A program made the translations under genes and the position numbers. A stretch of DNA of 64,000 nucleotides, taken from positions 5,890,001 to 5,954,000 of the forward strand of contig JAJTUQ010000002.1 of the NCBI GenBank assembly GCA_021399445.1. The letters run 5' to 3'. Positions 9,379-20,589 of this stretch are shown one piece after another. This DNA comes from Xylogone sp. PMI_703. Taxonomy: Eukaryota > Ascomycota > Leotiomycetes. The notes under the pieces were generated by a model. It saw only the letters and a program-made list of their open reading frames with translations. It ran no database searches and was not told where the DNA came from. Within the stretch, counting starts at the first letter, position 1. The number at the start of each line of letters is the position of its first letter.

Positions 9379-12300
9379 TCTGTGAATAGCAGGAAAAGCG
9401 CCGGGGAGTACAAAGTTCCAAACCACCTACAAAAAAGAAAGCTTAATTTGTAAAATTTGAATATTCCATTATCCGGACCCAGCCCGTCTTGCCGTTGTGA
9501 AAAGGTCGATATGGAAGTTAGCAGAATCAAAAATGTCGTAATTGAGTTTTGGGGTTAGTGAATCAGGGAAGGTGGACGTGTGGGATGGAGTTCGTCTCTT
9601 TTCCTGATTGAAAGGTCAGACGCGAACAGCCTGGTCCCCAGACACCACAGGCGGCTATGCGCAAATCAAGCGTGTCGCAGGACAACAGCGTCAACGAATG
9701 TAAGGCTGGCAAAAGCAAAATTGCAGCAGAATGAATCTAGAAGGCTCGCAAGCAGCTCTCTGTGGCGGTATGTTTCAGGGCGTTGTTCGCAAGAGTAGTT
9801 GTTGGCATTGACGAGGACGAATCGTTTCAGATCCACCGGTCAGACATGAAGTTGGCACAGCGAGTGGAATGGAGCCTTCGGCGACAAAAACCACCACCGA
9901 CTGACGCTGGGGGAAGAAGAAGAAGGCTGTGAAAGAAGTAAAAACAGTGCCGGCAGAATAAAAGACGGAGAATTAACAGTAGTTGAGCAACGTTCACGCC
10001 ATAATTAACAGAACGGCGTAAACATCCAGTAAAGGGGAGGCTGAGTGTTTTCTCTGCTCGAGTGGATTACAGTCACAGTGCTGCAGCGAGATCCACCCCG
10101 GTCGAGCCACAGGCAGCTTGTCTTCGTCCAAGTTCCAGATGGCGGCGGGACTCGTTCATGCCAAAAAAAGACGCGCCGACGAGAGGAGACTTCTTGTTGC
10201 TGTTGACCGATCCAGACGTTGCGTCTAGGCTCATGCAACCAGCTGGCTGATGCAGGCTTACTTTCCTGCTCCATGCACAAAACCAGCAAGACAGCCCGTT
10301 CGGTTTTCGACATCCATCATTACCGTATTGTCTTTCAGCAAGCCCACAATCTCGGCAGTGACGGCTTCGAACAATGGACAATTGCATAAAGAGGATCGCC
10401 CGTCCTGTTCTTGCAACGCCCCTGAGGGGAGCAAGCCCTGGAAGCTCCGTGCCCCGAAGGAGCTCCAGGAGCTCGGATGCTGCCTCGATCTGAGTCTCCT
10501 CGCTTGCAGCTGAAACGGGCCAATTGCCAGCACGTGTGCGCCATAATACGAGGGTAGTTAATGTGCCATGGAGCTCTGGCGCCCTTTTTGCTCTTTTCGC
10601 ATGTTTGTGGAGAGGAAAAGCGAGATTACCCAGATTCCCATCCGCGTCATTTGTGGCTGTGTAGTGGCCGTTGCATACCATTGTGGCTGCTCAATTGACA
10701 AATGGTGAGCGCCGCTGCGGGGATTCGCAAATGAGAAGCGCCGATCCGGCCCCAAGAGGAGATGAGGTCTTGTGGCTAGAAGCGAGCGCTTGTGGCTACC
10801 CGAGCCACGAGCCACAGTCGTTTGTGGCGCACGGGAAGTGTGGCTGGGCTGCGGAAAGCGCACCAGCGCAATCATCCCGCCTTGGGAATTCACGATCCCC
10901 TCCACAGCGTGGTTGGGGAGAAAATTACATAACTCGACGTGCTTTTGAGAAGGCGGGGAAATAGAAGCTCAGCTGCTTTTCTCCACGGCAACGGTGAGTG
11001 GTTCGATCGCCGATGATATCAACGGCAAGCAAGTTTATGCACGCGCCTCGTTATTCACTGCCTTGGTATCGCAGCCACGGACGCGTATTCCTTTCTCGCT
11101 GTGCCTTCCGAGGGATGTACAAGTCCAGTGCTTCAGAAGGAGGACAAGTCATCCGGCAAGTCTCTCAGTGAGATGTGGAGACATCGAGGGCATATGCTTC
11201 AACGTTCCTTGCATTGTGGTCTACTGGCACCAGCCCGTCTGCAATCATCAGCCTTGCGCAACAGGTCAAGTTGCTGAGACAAGTCTTGGGCGAATGATTT
11301 GCGGCCGAAGATGAAGGTAAAGTTAGAGCGTGACCCAAGGTACAAACGCGGACTGTCTGGAGACGGTCCGGTAATGGCAGGTGTGAGGTCTCCACTGCCC
11401 TGGCACAGGAAGAGGTCAGGGCAGGGGAAAGTGGATCAGTCAGCCAGAAAAATCTCCGGTAAGCATTGAATAAGCTCCTATGTCAGACTTCCAGAACGGC
11501 TATCGCGAATACGATAGACTCGACTTTGTTATATCGAGAAGGCGTCACTATCATACGACAAGGAGCATCTTTCTGCACCGGTTTGGAAGACCAACCGCCG
11601 GCTGCTAATTATCACCCTTCCGCCTATCCCCAACCGCGCGTCCCGAGTAGCAGCTGAGAGCACCGGCGTTTAGCCAAGCTCGCCGAGCCGACCTTGCCTT
11701 CCCTCCCAGGCTCGCCAGGTTCTGTGCATCTGCACGCTGTACGGATATGCAGCGTCTAGATACATGTGTATGTATATGCACCGTACGTCGATAGCTGCAT
11801 CACCGCAAGTGGCGGCATTCGCCTCGGAAACAGAGGTCAGGGCTCGCTTTGGCCAGACCAACAAGCCCCCGATGCAGAAGTGGCTGCAAATCTAGATGAG
11901 AACAGACACAGACGAATAATTTATATCGGGCTAGACCTCAGGGAGTTTTTAGAACCTTTTGTTGGCATCCCATTCGCTTTCTCTTTTCTTTTTTAATATT
12001 TCTCTTGGTCTTCCGAGAAATCCATGAGCGCATCCTTTGATCTCTGGCGGTGATAGGAAAAGAGTGGTGTGTCGTTGCCGGGCATTCTTCACCGGTTGGC
12101 AAATCTATTTCGAGAAGATGCGCTGTCTGGTGCCTTTGCGGGGTTACACGTGCCGCCGCATTCTCAGCAAACAACGCGCTCTTGTTCCAATGTTCTCGTC
12201 CTTCACGAGACTTTGACTGGTCGAGGCTCCAGGGACCCAGAACCGCACAAACCGAGCCACGGTTGAGTACAGCATCGGCGTTTATAACCTTTCTTGATAG

Positions 12301-14244
12301 CGGTACTGCACTACACCATTTCGCCCGGCGATGTTCTCAGGACAGCCCCGATTGATGTGAACTTTGATGCAGGTTTTCCGCGGGGGTAGGTGGCGAGAGC
12401 TCCCCCTTCCGAAGCGCTGTCCTTTCTTATTATTTCTATCCGTTGCTTTCGACCATTTGCTGCTGCGAGACCAAGAGGCCCCCGAGTTGCAGATGGCATC
12501 GACGAATAAGCAGCGAGGTGTAAAGGAAATGCACAGTGCAGGATTCGATCAGCCGGTCAAAGGAAGAGCTGTGCAACAGTGGAGCAACCAACCAGTTCTC
12601 GCTGTGCGAGGTTTGTGACCTGCTACGCCGATAGAAGTTACACCTACTTTCTGCAATGTCGTTCTTTAGATTTGTAAGACGGCAGCTTTGGACGACGATA
12701 ATGAAAGTAATTTATGATATATGAGAAATGTAGTATGTACAAAAGCATCTACTACTTCATCCAGGAGAGAAGTAGCTATCCATCTTCTCGGCGCATTCAA
12801 CCCGGGGAAGGACCGGAGAAGTACAACAGCAATTGGCAGATTATCAAGTGCGTCAGGTACACACGCATCCGAAAACTTTTTAAAATACTGTTAGGACCGA
12901 AAGCGCCAAGCCACAGAGACTGGTAGATGGATGATCTAGGAAGGAAACCGTAAGGTCGACTTGAAGATTCGCGGTTGCACCAAGGCTCACCGATGTGACA
13001 CGGATTGACAGGAAATACCACAGTACCGCAGTTGGTTGGCTATTAGGTGGAGCTGGTTGGATGACACAGAGGGGATACTTCGTACATAATAGTGAACCAG
13101 AGAGCAGCCAGCAGTGGAGGAGATGGGGAGTGGTGGACGTGCGGCAGACCCGAACAAATCACGGGTGGTGACGGCGAGAAGTCATGTCTGGTACTGCATG
13201 CTTTGCACACTGCACCTGTCGCGGTACCGTGCCGGCCCGCATCAGAAGAACACGCAGCGTCCTGCGGTGCTGAGGTGCTGAGAAGGGTTCTCGCCTTTTC
13301 GTGCTTTTGCATCCCATCCCCAATCCAGTCATTGCGATGTCCTACGCCCATAGCAACTCGAGTAACATGAGTGACATCGAGAGCTGTTGCAGTCTGAGGA
13401 GCACGATGAGGTCCGTGGCGGGAGGAGCAGAACAGAGACGGCCGCACTCCGCATACAAATCCGGCCTAGTGCCGCCTTCAAACCCTCCTTCTCCACACTT
13501 GCCTTATCTCTAATCTCTATCTTGCGCCCCCAGTGGCAGCCAATCAACAAGGGTGGACTCGTCCCCCAACCTTCATCCTCGAAACTCTTCAACCTCCAGC
13601 CCGGAAGGTTCCAACTGCCTCCATACTGCTGTCCCTGTGATGCTGCAAGAGCAAGCCGTGTGTTGATAGTCACTTGCCTCGAAGTCATCGTTCTGCACTG
13701 TTTACTACAAAATATAGCAGCATCCAGCGCCACAGGTACTGCAGCAGTTGCCAATCCAGCACCCATTCAGCCAGCAGATCTGGGAACATCGTGGCCTTCG
13801 ACAACGCTGCATACTCTCTCGTCAGATCGGCCACCCATTACCACGCTGCTGCTTCCGGCCCTACGCTGCGACGACACAGCGACTGCAGCTGTTAGAAACC
13901 GCAGTCCAGTCCTGCTGCTGCAGTTCGCTGGCTGAGCTGCTTCTTTGTCCAGAGCTGTGCTGCTGGTGCTGCTCTGTCTGCTTGCTCCTCATCAGCAAGC
14001 GCGGCCAAACTCCACCTACACATCCGCCAACCAACGTCCCTCGATACCCGTGACCACCACCGCCCACCAAGCACCACGCACACAACGGCGCACTTCCACC
14101 AAACCTTCCCAATCCCGCCGATAATTCTTCTCTTCTCTGCGACGCTCCCTTCTCGCCGCGTCCTGAGAATGCTCGATTCTGCCCTGTGCAGCTGAGCTCT
14201 CGTCGCGCCGTCCATGGTTTCGTCGTGAGCTGCGATACATCCAC
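9379..14244. other. Long intergenic region between divergent genes
   Basis: About 4.9 kb separate the start of the large Ser-rich gene (minus) from the start of the Zn2Cys6 factor (plus). Several open frames of 60-210 codons occur on both strands around 10.0-10.7 and 13.3-14.5 kb. They overlap each other in GC-rich sequence, carry no motif and have no plausible splice partners, so I treat them as chance. The last 900 bp before 14245 are C-rich and carry several ATGs, as in a long fungal 5' leader with upstream ORFs. It may hold long promoters or non-coding transcripts. Confidence 0.45.
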
Positions 14245-17021
14245 ATGGAGACCATCACCATTCCTTCGCCATCGGCCTTCCTCAACTCGCCCGTCATCCA
14301 GCCCGCGCCCACACCCGTTGTTCAGCCTGCACCTCCACCACGACGCCGGAAATCCACCTCTGCAACAACCAAGCCGACCACCGCCGCGATCTCCAAGCAG
14401 AAACCGTCTGGACTGACAAAACCAAAGCAGTCCAAGAGTCGCAATGGTATGCTTCTTCTGCCTTCCTTTCTGTGTTCTTATCGCTAGTTTGATAAGCTGC
14501 ATCATGAGGGGGGGTTTCCCCGAGTATCTCTAGAACACTTTTGGCTGACTTGGAGCTTCTGCTTCTCTTGCGCTGTATAGGATGCATCACCTGTAAAGCC
14601 AAACGACTAAAATGCGATGAGACTAAACCTTCCTGCCAGCAATGTCATAAGAGAAATGTGACCTGTGGTGGATACAAAAAGGACTTCAAGTGGCGGCCAT
14701 TCGAGGAGACTACCTTGACTAACAAAGTCGCTCCTTCTAAGACAAAGCCGCGCAGCACCAGCCTCAGCAATACCGCCATCACCGGCCATGCATTGAGTCC
14801 TGAGAAGCCTTCCAAGAGCCCTTCGCTCTCTGAGGGCTCACCTACTCCAAGTCCAACGCAAGAGCCCGACCAAGCTATGCAGGATTCCTTTTTTGCAGCT
14901 GCTGCGCCATCGCCCGCAGAACCGGTCGGCCCTTCAGAAGCCGGTTTCTTGCTACCCAATCCTATCTTCCGCTCTCCCATGTTCGACGCAAGCACGCCTC
15001 CGTTCTTACGGGAGGAGCAGCAGCAGCAACCACAGCAGCAATCAAACTCACGACGCATATTCGAGGCCAATTCGGTCACTAGCAGTCTAAGTAGCCTATT
15101 TGAGGATAATAGCTCTTATGCACCACCTCCATTGCAACCCGGAAGACCTACCACATCTGGTCAGTCCCCCAGCCTTATGGACCTCTTGCTGCCGGCTACG
15201 GAGCTTCAGGGACGCTCGTCACTCCCGGCGCTGTCGATGGGAATGACGACGCCACTTCTCGACCATCAATTTCCTCTGCCCACGGATCTATCAGATCCAA
15301 CTGCTATGGATGAAGACGTTGAAGAAGTCGTCCGTGAGCATCCTCACCACGGCCCCGGTGATCTCTCTCCCTGGCTCATGTCCGACAGCCATGATATCAA
15401 TCACCGTCATCCCAATCTCCCGCCCTTCTCCTTTGAATCCGCTATCATGTCTCCTACCGCATCTGCTCATGATGACCTTTTCCCCACTACGTCGACTCCC
15501 CCGCTACTTTATCGTCAACCTGAAATCCCAGCTGGCTCTCCTGAGATGCTCATGCTTCGTTTTGACAAGCACACCTGCGGCATTCTCTCAGTCAAGGATG
15601 GCCCCACCGAGAATCCCTGGCGCACTCTCGTGTGGCCTCTTGCTCGTGACTCTCCGGCTCTTTACCATGCCATTGCCTCTATGACAGCTTTCCATACGTC
15701 CAAGGAACGTCCACACCTCCGCGTAGAGGGGATGGAGCATATGCGTCGCTCCATCCGGGCCTTGGCAACCGGAATAGATAAGATGAGGGTTGATACGGCT
15801 CTTGCCACAACCCTCGTGTTGGCCTTCTCAGAGAGCTGGGACCAACACATATCTACAGGAATCGAGCATCTTCGAGGGGCAAGAATCTTAGTTAATCAGG
15901 CCCTCAATAAGCATGGTACATCTCTCGTTCGAAGTGCGGGTAACAGTGGTGGTAACCTTTCCGGGGATGATATCCAACGTCTGAGGTTTCTATGCAATAC
16001 TTGGGTATACATGGATGTTATATCACGTCTCACATCAGTTGAGGAAGATGAGTCTGTCGATTTTGAGCGTGTCCTTGCTCCTTTGGGAGGCTTCTCAGGG
16101 CCTGCTTTGCCTCTCAACTCTTCATTGTCTACTCCCATGAACGAGATTGATCCACTCATGGGCTGTGCATCCACATTGTTCCCCTTAATTGGTCGTGTCG
16201 CAAACCTCTGCCGCAAAGTACGACACTCGGAATCCAACAGTATAGCCATTATCAGTGCCGCCATCAATCTCAAAGAATCAATCGAATCGTGGTCCACTTC
16301 TCCAAGTCAGTTTGCACGGCCCGAAGATCCTTCATCTGATATTCTTCACGCTATCCAGACTGCTGAAGCTTACCGATATGCAACGCTCCTCTTCTTACAC
16401 CAGGCAGTACCGGAGATTCCTAGTCTCAGCAGTGCTGTGCTAGCTAAGAAAGTCCTAGTGTACTTGGCCACAGTACCACTTAGCAGCCGGTTGGTGATTG
16501 TCCAGATCTTCCCACTCCTAGCAGCCGGGTGTGAAGTCACTACCCGTGAAGACCGAGAGTGGGTCGAGGAGCGCTGGAAAAGTATGAGTCGGCGCATGTG
16601 GATTGGCAATGTCGACCGCTGCTGGGAGGTAATCAAGGAAGTCTGGGATCGCAGAGATGCTTTCTATGCTGAAAGGGAGGAATCTGAGAGAAAGCGACGT
16701 GAGCAGCGTCCTGGTGCCAGCAAGACAGATCTCACAGGTGACGAAGGTGGTTCCAAACGTATGAGTTCAGGTGCGAAGTCTGGAAGCAGCGGCCACGTCG
16801 GAAATAATGCCGCTGGCAGTAGCAAAGCTGGTGCTACTAGAAGAGTGGAGGAACCTATAACTGAAGATATGGATCCTGAACTTACAGTCAGAGGGAAACT
16901 GCATTGGGTTGGCGTTATGAAGGACTGGGAATGGGAGAGTATGTTTCAGTTCTCTTACTCCTTCTTTAAATAGACCATTAGGAACCGTCAAGACTAACAA
17001 TCAACAGTTCTACTTGGTTGA
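14245..17021 (+). CDS. Zn2Cys6 transcription factor (Fungal_trans_2 type)
   Basis: Predicted exons: 14245-14446, 14581-16938 and 17008-17021; 857 residues. Intron 1 (134 bp) interrupts codon 68 just before the zinc cluster; splicing gives Cys69, 72, 79, 86, 89 and 96 with C-x2-C-x6-C-x6-C-x2-C-x6-C spacing, the DNA-binding binuclear cluster of fungal regulators. A basic stretch (PPPRRRKS) precedes it. The middle is Ser/Pro-rich with a short Gln run (15014-15045). From about residue 330 to 720 the protein resembles the Fungal_trans_2 regulatory domain (WRTLVWPLARDSPALYHAIASM and a repeated helical pattern). Intron 2 (69 bp, GTATGT, CTAAC branch, CAACAG) gives a C-terminus DWEWEILLG; without it the frame reads 12 codons further. 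A nuclear regulator of unknown target genes. The domain calls are firm; the terminal 14-nt exon is probable. Confidence 0.88.
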
Positions 17022-19886
17022 GTTTTCAACCTTCGCCTCATTGCTGCTGTCCGTAGCACAAGTTAGAATAAAACTAGTCTTCGCTTTCTTTCGCAATGGG
17101 AAAGCAGGAGCAAATTTAATTATACGTCCGGACATATTAGTGTCCAAAGCTCTCATAGAGTCAACGAACCGAGAACAAAATTCATTTAATAACGATATAC
17201 GAACAAAAGAAGAATATCGATATCCCAAATATTTATGTTTCAAGCATTCTCTTTTTGATGAACGAGATAGAGCTATACATTTTTCTCTCACTTGCAGTCC
17301 ATCTATCTGTTCGTCTCTTCGAGGCAGGTCAAGAGAAGGGGATTTAATTACAAAAAGAAAAAAAAGGACCTTCAAAATTCAATTCATACGATACATGAAA
17401 GCTATACGCTATACTATGATATTTACTTTTCGGACGTGTTTGTTGGCAAGTGACGCATTTCCAGCGAGGAAGGGGGTAGGCGTTTCACCAACTCTTGCAG
17501 GGTTTGCTTGTTTGCTTGTTTTCTTGTCCTTCTTCAACTTGTTTTACAGCTGGGGGTTAAATAAGGCAGGGGGCATACCGGAATGGGAATGGTGAACTGG
17601 TATATCTGGGATCTAGGTTATGGGTTGTGGGGTTCTACAAACTTTCTCTTCCTTTGGTTGAAGAGGACTTTCTTCAGCAGTAATGCTTTTTTCGTCTGCT
17701 TTTGTTTTTCCGGATGATACGGGGTGCATCCAATATCGGCTCTGTTAGTCGATGGACCCTTGCTTTGATGATCGTGCTTGACTTTGGCGAGATAGTTTTC
17801 TGTCATTTCAGCTGATTTCGTTTGACATGCGTTGGTCAAAAGAAATCCAGAAATTGTTTGTTCTGTCATTATGCATGACGGGTTTAACATGTGGGTTATT
17901 AGAGTTGCTCTTTTTCTAATTGTGGGTTTGTCGAAGCAATGCCGGCGTGATTGATTCGTTAGGTTGGGTCGGGTTGTTGCGAGTGTGGTTGTGAATTCCT
18001 GGCTTCCAAGGCGGCTTTACCTGACATGTATTACTTCCAATTGAAGATCTTATGATTTGAAGCTTCTTCTATGTTGTTGTCTCTAGTTGAATTATTATGG
18101 GTGTTGTATGGCGGTAGCTAGCGATAGGGGAAGACTTGTCCTGGCTCATGTGTGACTAGACGATTCGTGAAGCAGAAGCTGCCCCTTTGAGTGACATTTC
18201 TTGAATAATCGCACGATAGTAGGCGCATAGAACATTTGTAGTCCAATTCTATCCACGCGTAGGACATTCGAAATAGTGTGAACTCATAAAGCCTCGTCCC
18301 GTCCCATGCATAGACACCAATATAAATGAGGATGCCGGACAGGGTTCCTGATGTCGTACACGGCGGGGCCATCATCTGCTCGTCCATGTACATGTAACGA
18401 GGTACCTCTAGATCCTGAAAGGCGAACTCATCGCTCTATCGAGAACAAAGTAGAGCAAAAAAGAAGGATGAAGCAGCTCACTTATATACACGTTTCCCCA
18501 GTCCCCTAGACAACCAAGCAGCCCAGTCTCGGTCTCGCAGCAGTTACTGCATCTATCTATCCAGTGCTATAACGAGCATCCCAAGACTTTCTGATCCCCC
18601 AGGTATTATTGTATGCTTTCGGAGAAGTGTTTAGTATTTTCGCTGTTTCGCTGTGGTTCCGTGATGCGTAACCGCTTTGAGGAAAAAGTTCCGCGGGGGC
18701 GCAAGATATTGGTTGGTTGATTGGTTATGAGCTAGCTAGCCTTGGGTGGATTAGCAAGAGGGAGCTTTATCTTATCGCGCGGTTTGGGACTTCGGGATCG
18801 AGTCGCTGATGGAATTGGTATAGTACAGCGAGGAGGTTTTGCTTATGGCTTTGTGGTTTGATTTGGAATTCGTTGGTCTTTGATCAAGGCTGTAGGTTTG
18901 TAGATGCAGGAAGGGTCTTGGAAAGTCTGTTTTGGGATGTAAGATGGATTTTCTGTGTGTCTACTATTTGCTGTTTTTATAGCAAGACTGCGAATCTATA
19001 TGTGAATTGTATGGTTGATTCCGTCTAAATGCTGCGTATTTCTATTCTAGGCCCTTCAATAGAGTGTTTATCTACATTGAATTGAATCACACATTAACTA
19101 TAGAGATGCAAGATACTGCAGAATGCCATCAAATACAGCAATAAAGCATCCCAATCGGGCAACTACTATGTACAGGAAAAGACACCACCCCTCCTCAGGG
19201 ACAGGACCTTGCCTCGCTCCACTGCACTCCCAAAGCAAATCTGCACACAATTCTCCATGGCAATGAGGCAAGAGTGGTAAAACGGAAAGGGCAGAGAAAG
19301 AGGACAAAGAAGAGAGCTAATCCATGCCCCAAAGCAGCAATGCAATGCGGCATTCCCAAGCTCAGCCCCAGCTACCCCACTATAGCACGACGACCCCGCG
19401 CATCCAGGTGAAGCTCAGCCCGTCCACTGGGCGTACAAGCAAACAGAAACAGCACCAGCAGCCAAAGAGGGGCAGAGGTTCAAAGGAGCTTGCTCTCTCC
19501 GAATCGCGAGCTTGGGAGCAGTTTGGTATAAATGGGGGAGGATGTCGCCTGCTTACTTGTATCTCTTTTTTTATTTCCCTTTTGATTTTCTCTTTCATAC
19601 CTGCTTTGCATGAAGAGAGTGATAATTTCCTCAGCAAAGCAACCAATTGCGCGTTTCTGTATCTTGCATTGCATTTACAGCGTCGATCTCTTTCTTGAAG
19701 TAAGTAGGTTTCCTGTATCTTTGATAAGAAAAGGGTTTGTTGCGTGATTGGAGTCATTGCTTTGGGGGATATTCTTCCCAATTGTGTCACTATTCACTGT
19801 TGATTATTACCCTTAAACTCCGCCGCTCCCTCTCCCTTCTACCCAGAGACCAGGGACTCCCCATCCTGAACTCACTCAAAACTAAC
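17022..19886. other. Intergenic region, 3' UTR and leader sequence only
   Basis: About 2.9 kb between the Zn2Cys6 factor and the cupin gene. A 193-codon frame over 17014-17595 starts inside the factor's third exon and runs through AT-rich sequence; it has no motif and is read as 3' UTR. A Thr/Lys-rich minus frame at 17618-17890 and other small frames lack support. T-rich sequence and a GTAAGTAGG donor-like site near 19697 precede the cupin gene and could belong to its 5' UTR. Confidence 0.45.
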
Positions 19887-20589
19887 ATGGGCGCCATTCT
19901 CAGCAAAGCAAGATCCAAATCCAACTTCAAATCTAAATCTTCCACCACGTCTCCATCCACAGCCACACCATCTACCAAAATGTCCACTCCAGCATTCAAG
20001 CACTTTGCCGGTGCCCAGACCAACTTCAAGCCCCCGTTGATTGCCAACGAGAACGCCTTCCTTGGTGACGTCGTCTCATCTCTCGATCCCGAGGCACCCA
20101 TCAGCGCTGGTTTCTACAGACTCGAGAAGGGAACTCCTCTTGTCTACACCTACACTTACCACGAGATGAAGATCATTGTTGATGGCGAATTCGATATTAG
20201 TGATGAGACGGGACAGAAGGTGCATGCTACCAAGGGAGATGTTTTCTACTGTAAGTTCTTTAGTTTCTTGTTCAATTGGTTGTGCTCTACGAGGCGTCAG
20301 GTTTTCAGTGCAGTTGAATGTGGAGGTTATGGTGTTCAGGATTCAAGATTCAGGATTGGGGGTTCATTCTGCTTATTACAGAGGAGAAGTGGGTGTTTTA
20401 GTTGATTACTGGATACTAACTGGTGTAATATAGTCCCCAAGGGAAGCAAAATCACGTTCACAACCGATACCTTCGGATTGGGTTTCTACGTTGGTCAACG
20501 AAAGGTACGGGCCTCCAATCTTATCCTTCCCACTCCACTTTCCATGATATAGATCTATCTAACACACTTCACAGGAGGGAACGGCATAA
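19887..20589 (+). CDS. EutQ-like small cupin, possible N-myristoylated form
   Basis: Predicted exons: 19887-20250, 20434-20504 and 20575-20589; 149 residues. The splices join VFY to FPKGSKITFTTDTFGLGFYVGQ and then EGTA-stop. The core (YHEMKIIVDGEFDISDETG, then KGDVFYFPKGS) is the beta-barrel of the RmlC-like cupin superfamily, closest to the fungal proteins annotated as EutQ/ethanolamine-utilisation-like. No metal-binding His triad is obvious. The first ATG gives MGAILSKARSK: Gly2 and Ser6 fit N-myristoylation, followed by a Lys/Arg-rich Ser/Thr linker. A second in-frame ATG at 19980 (MSTPAFKHF) would give the soluble cupin alone. Intron 1 is 183 bp (GTAAGT), intron 2 is 70 bp. The biochemical role of the fungal proteins is unknown and the operon context of bacterial EutQ is absent here. 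Confidence 0.8.

Noticed and set aside
10073..10681. 202-codon minus frame
   Set aside because: Overlaps several other frames in GC-rich sequence, no motif, no splice partners.
10980..11020. GGTTCGATCGCC resembling a tRNA B box
   Set aside because: No acceptor stem, A box or anticodon arm can be placed around it; no other tRNA candidate was found in the window by eye.
13387..14505. Frames of 180-214 codons on both strands before the Zn2Cys6 gene
   Set aside because: Low-complexity, mutually overlapping; better explained as C-rich leader of the gene starting at 14245.
17014..17595. 193-codon plus frame after the Zn2Cys6 factor
   Set aside because: Begins inside the factor's last exon, biased composition, no family resemblance; read as 3' UTR.
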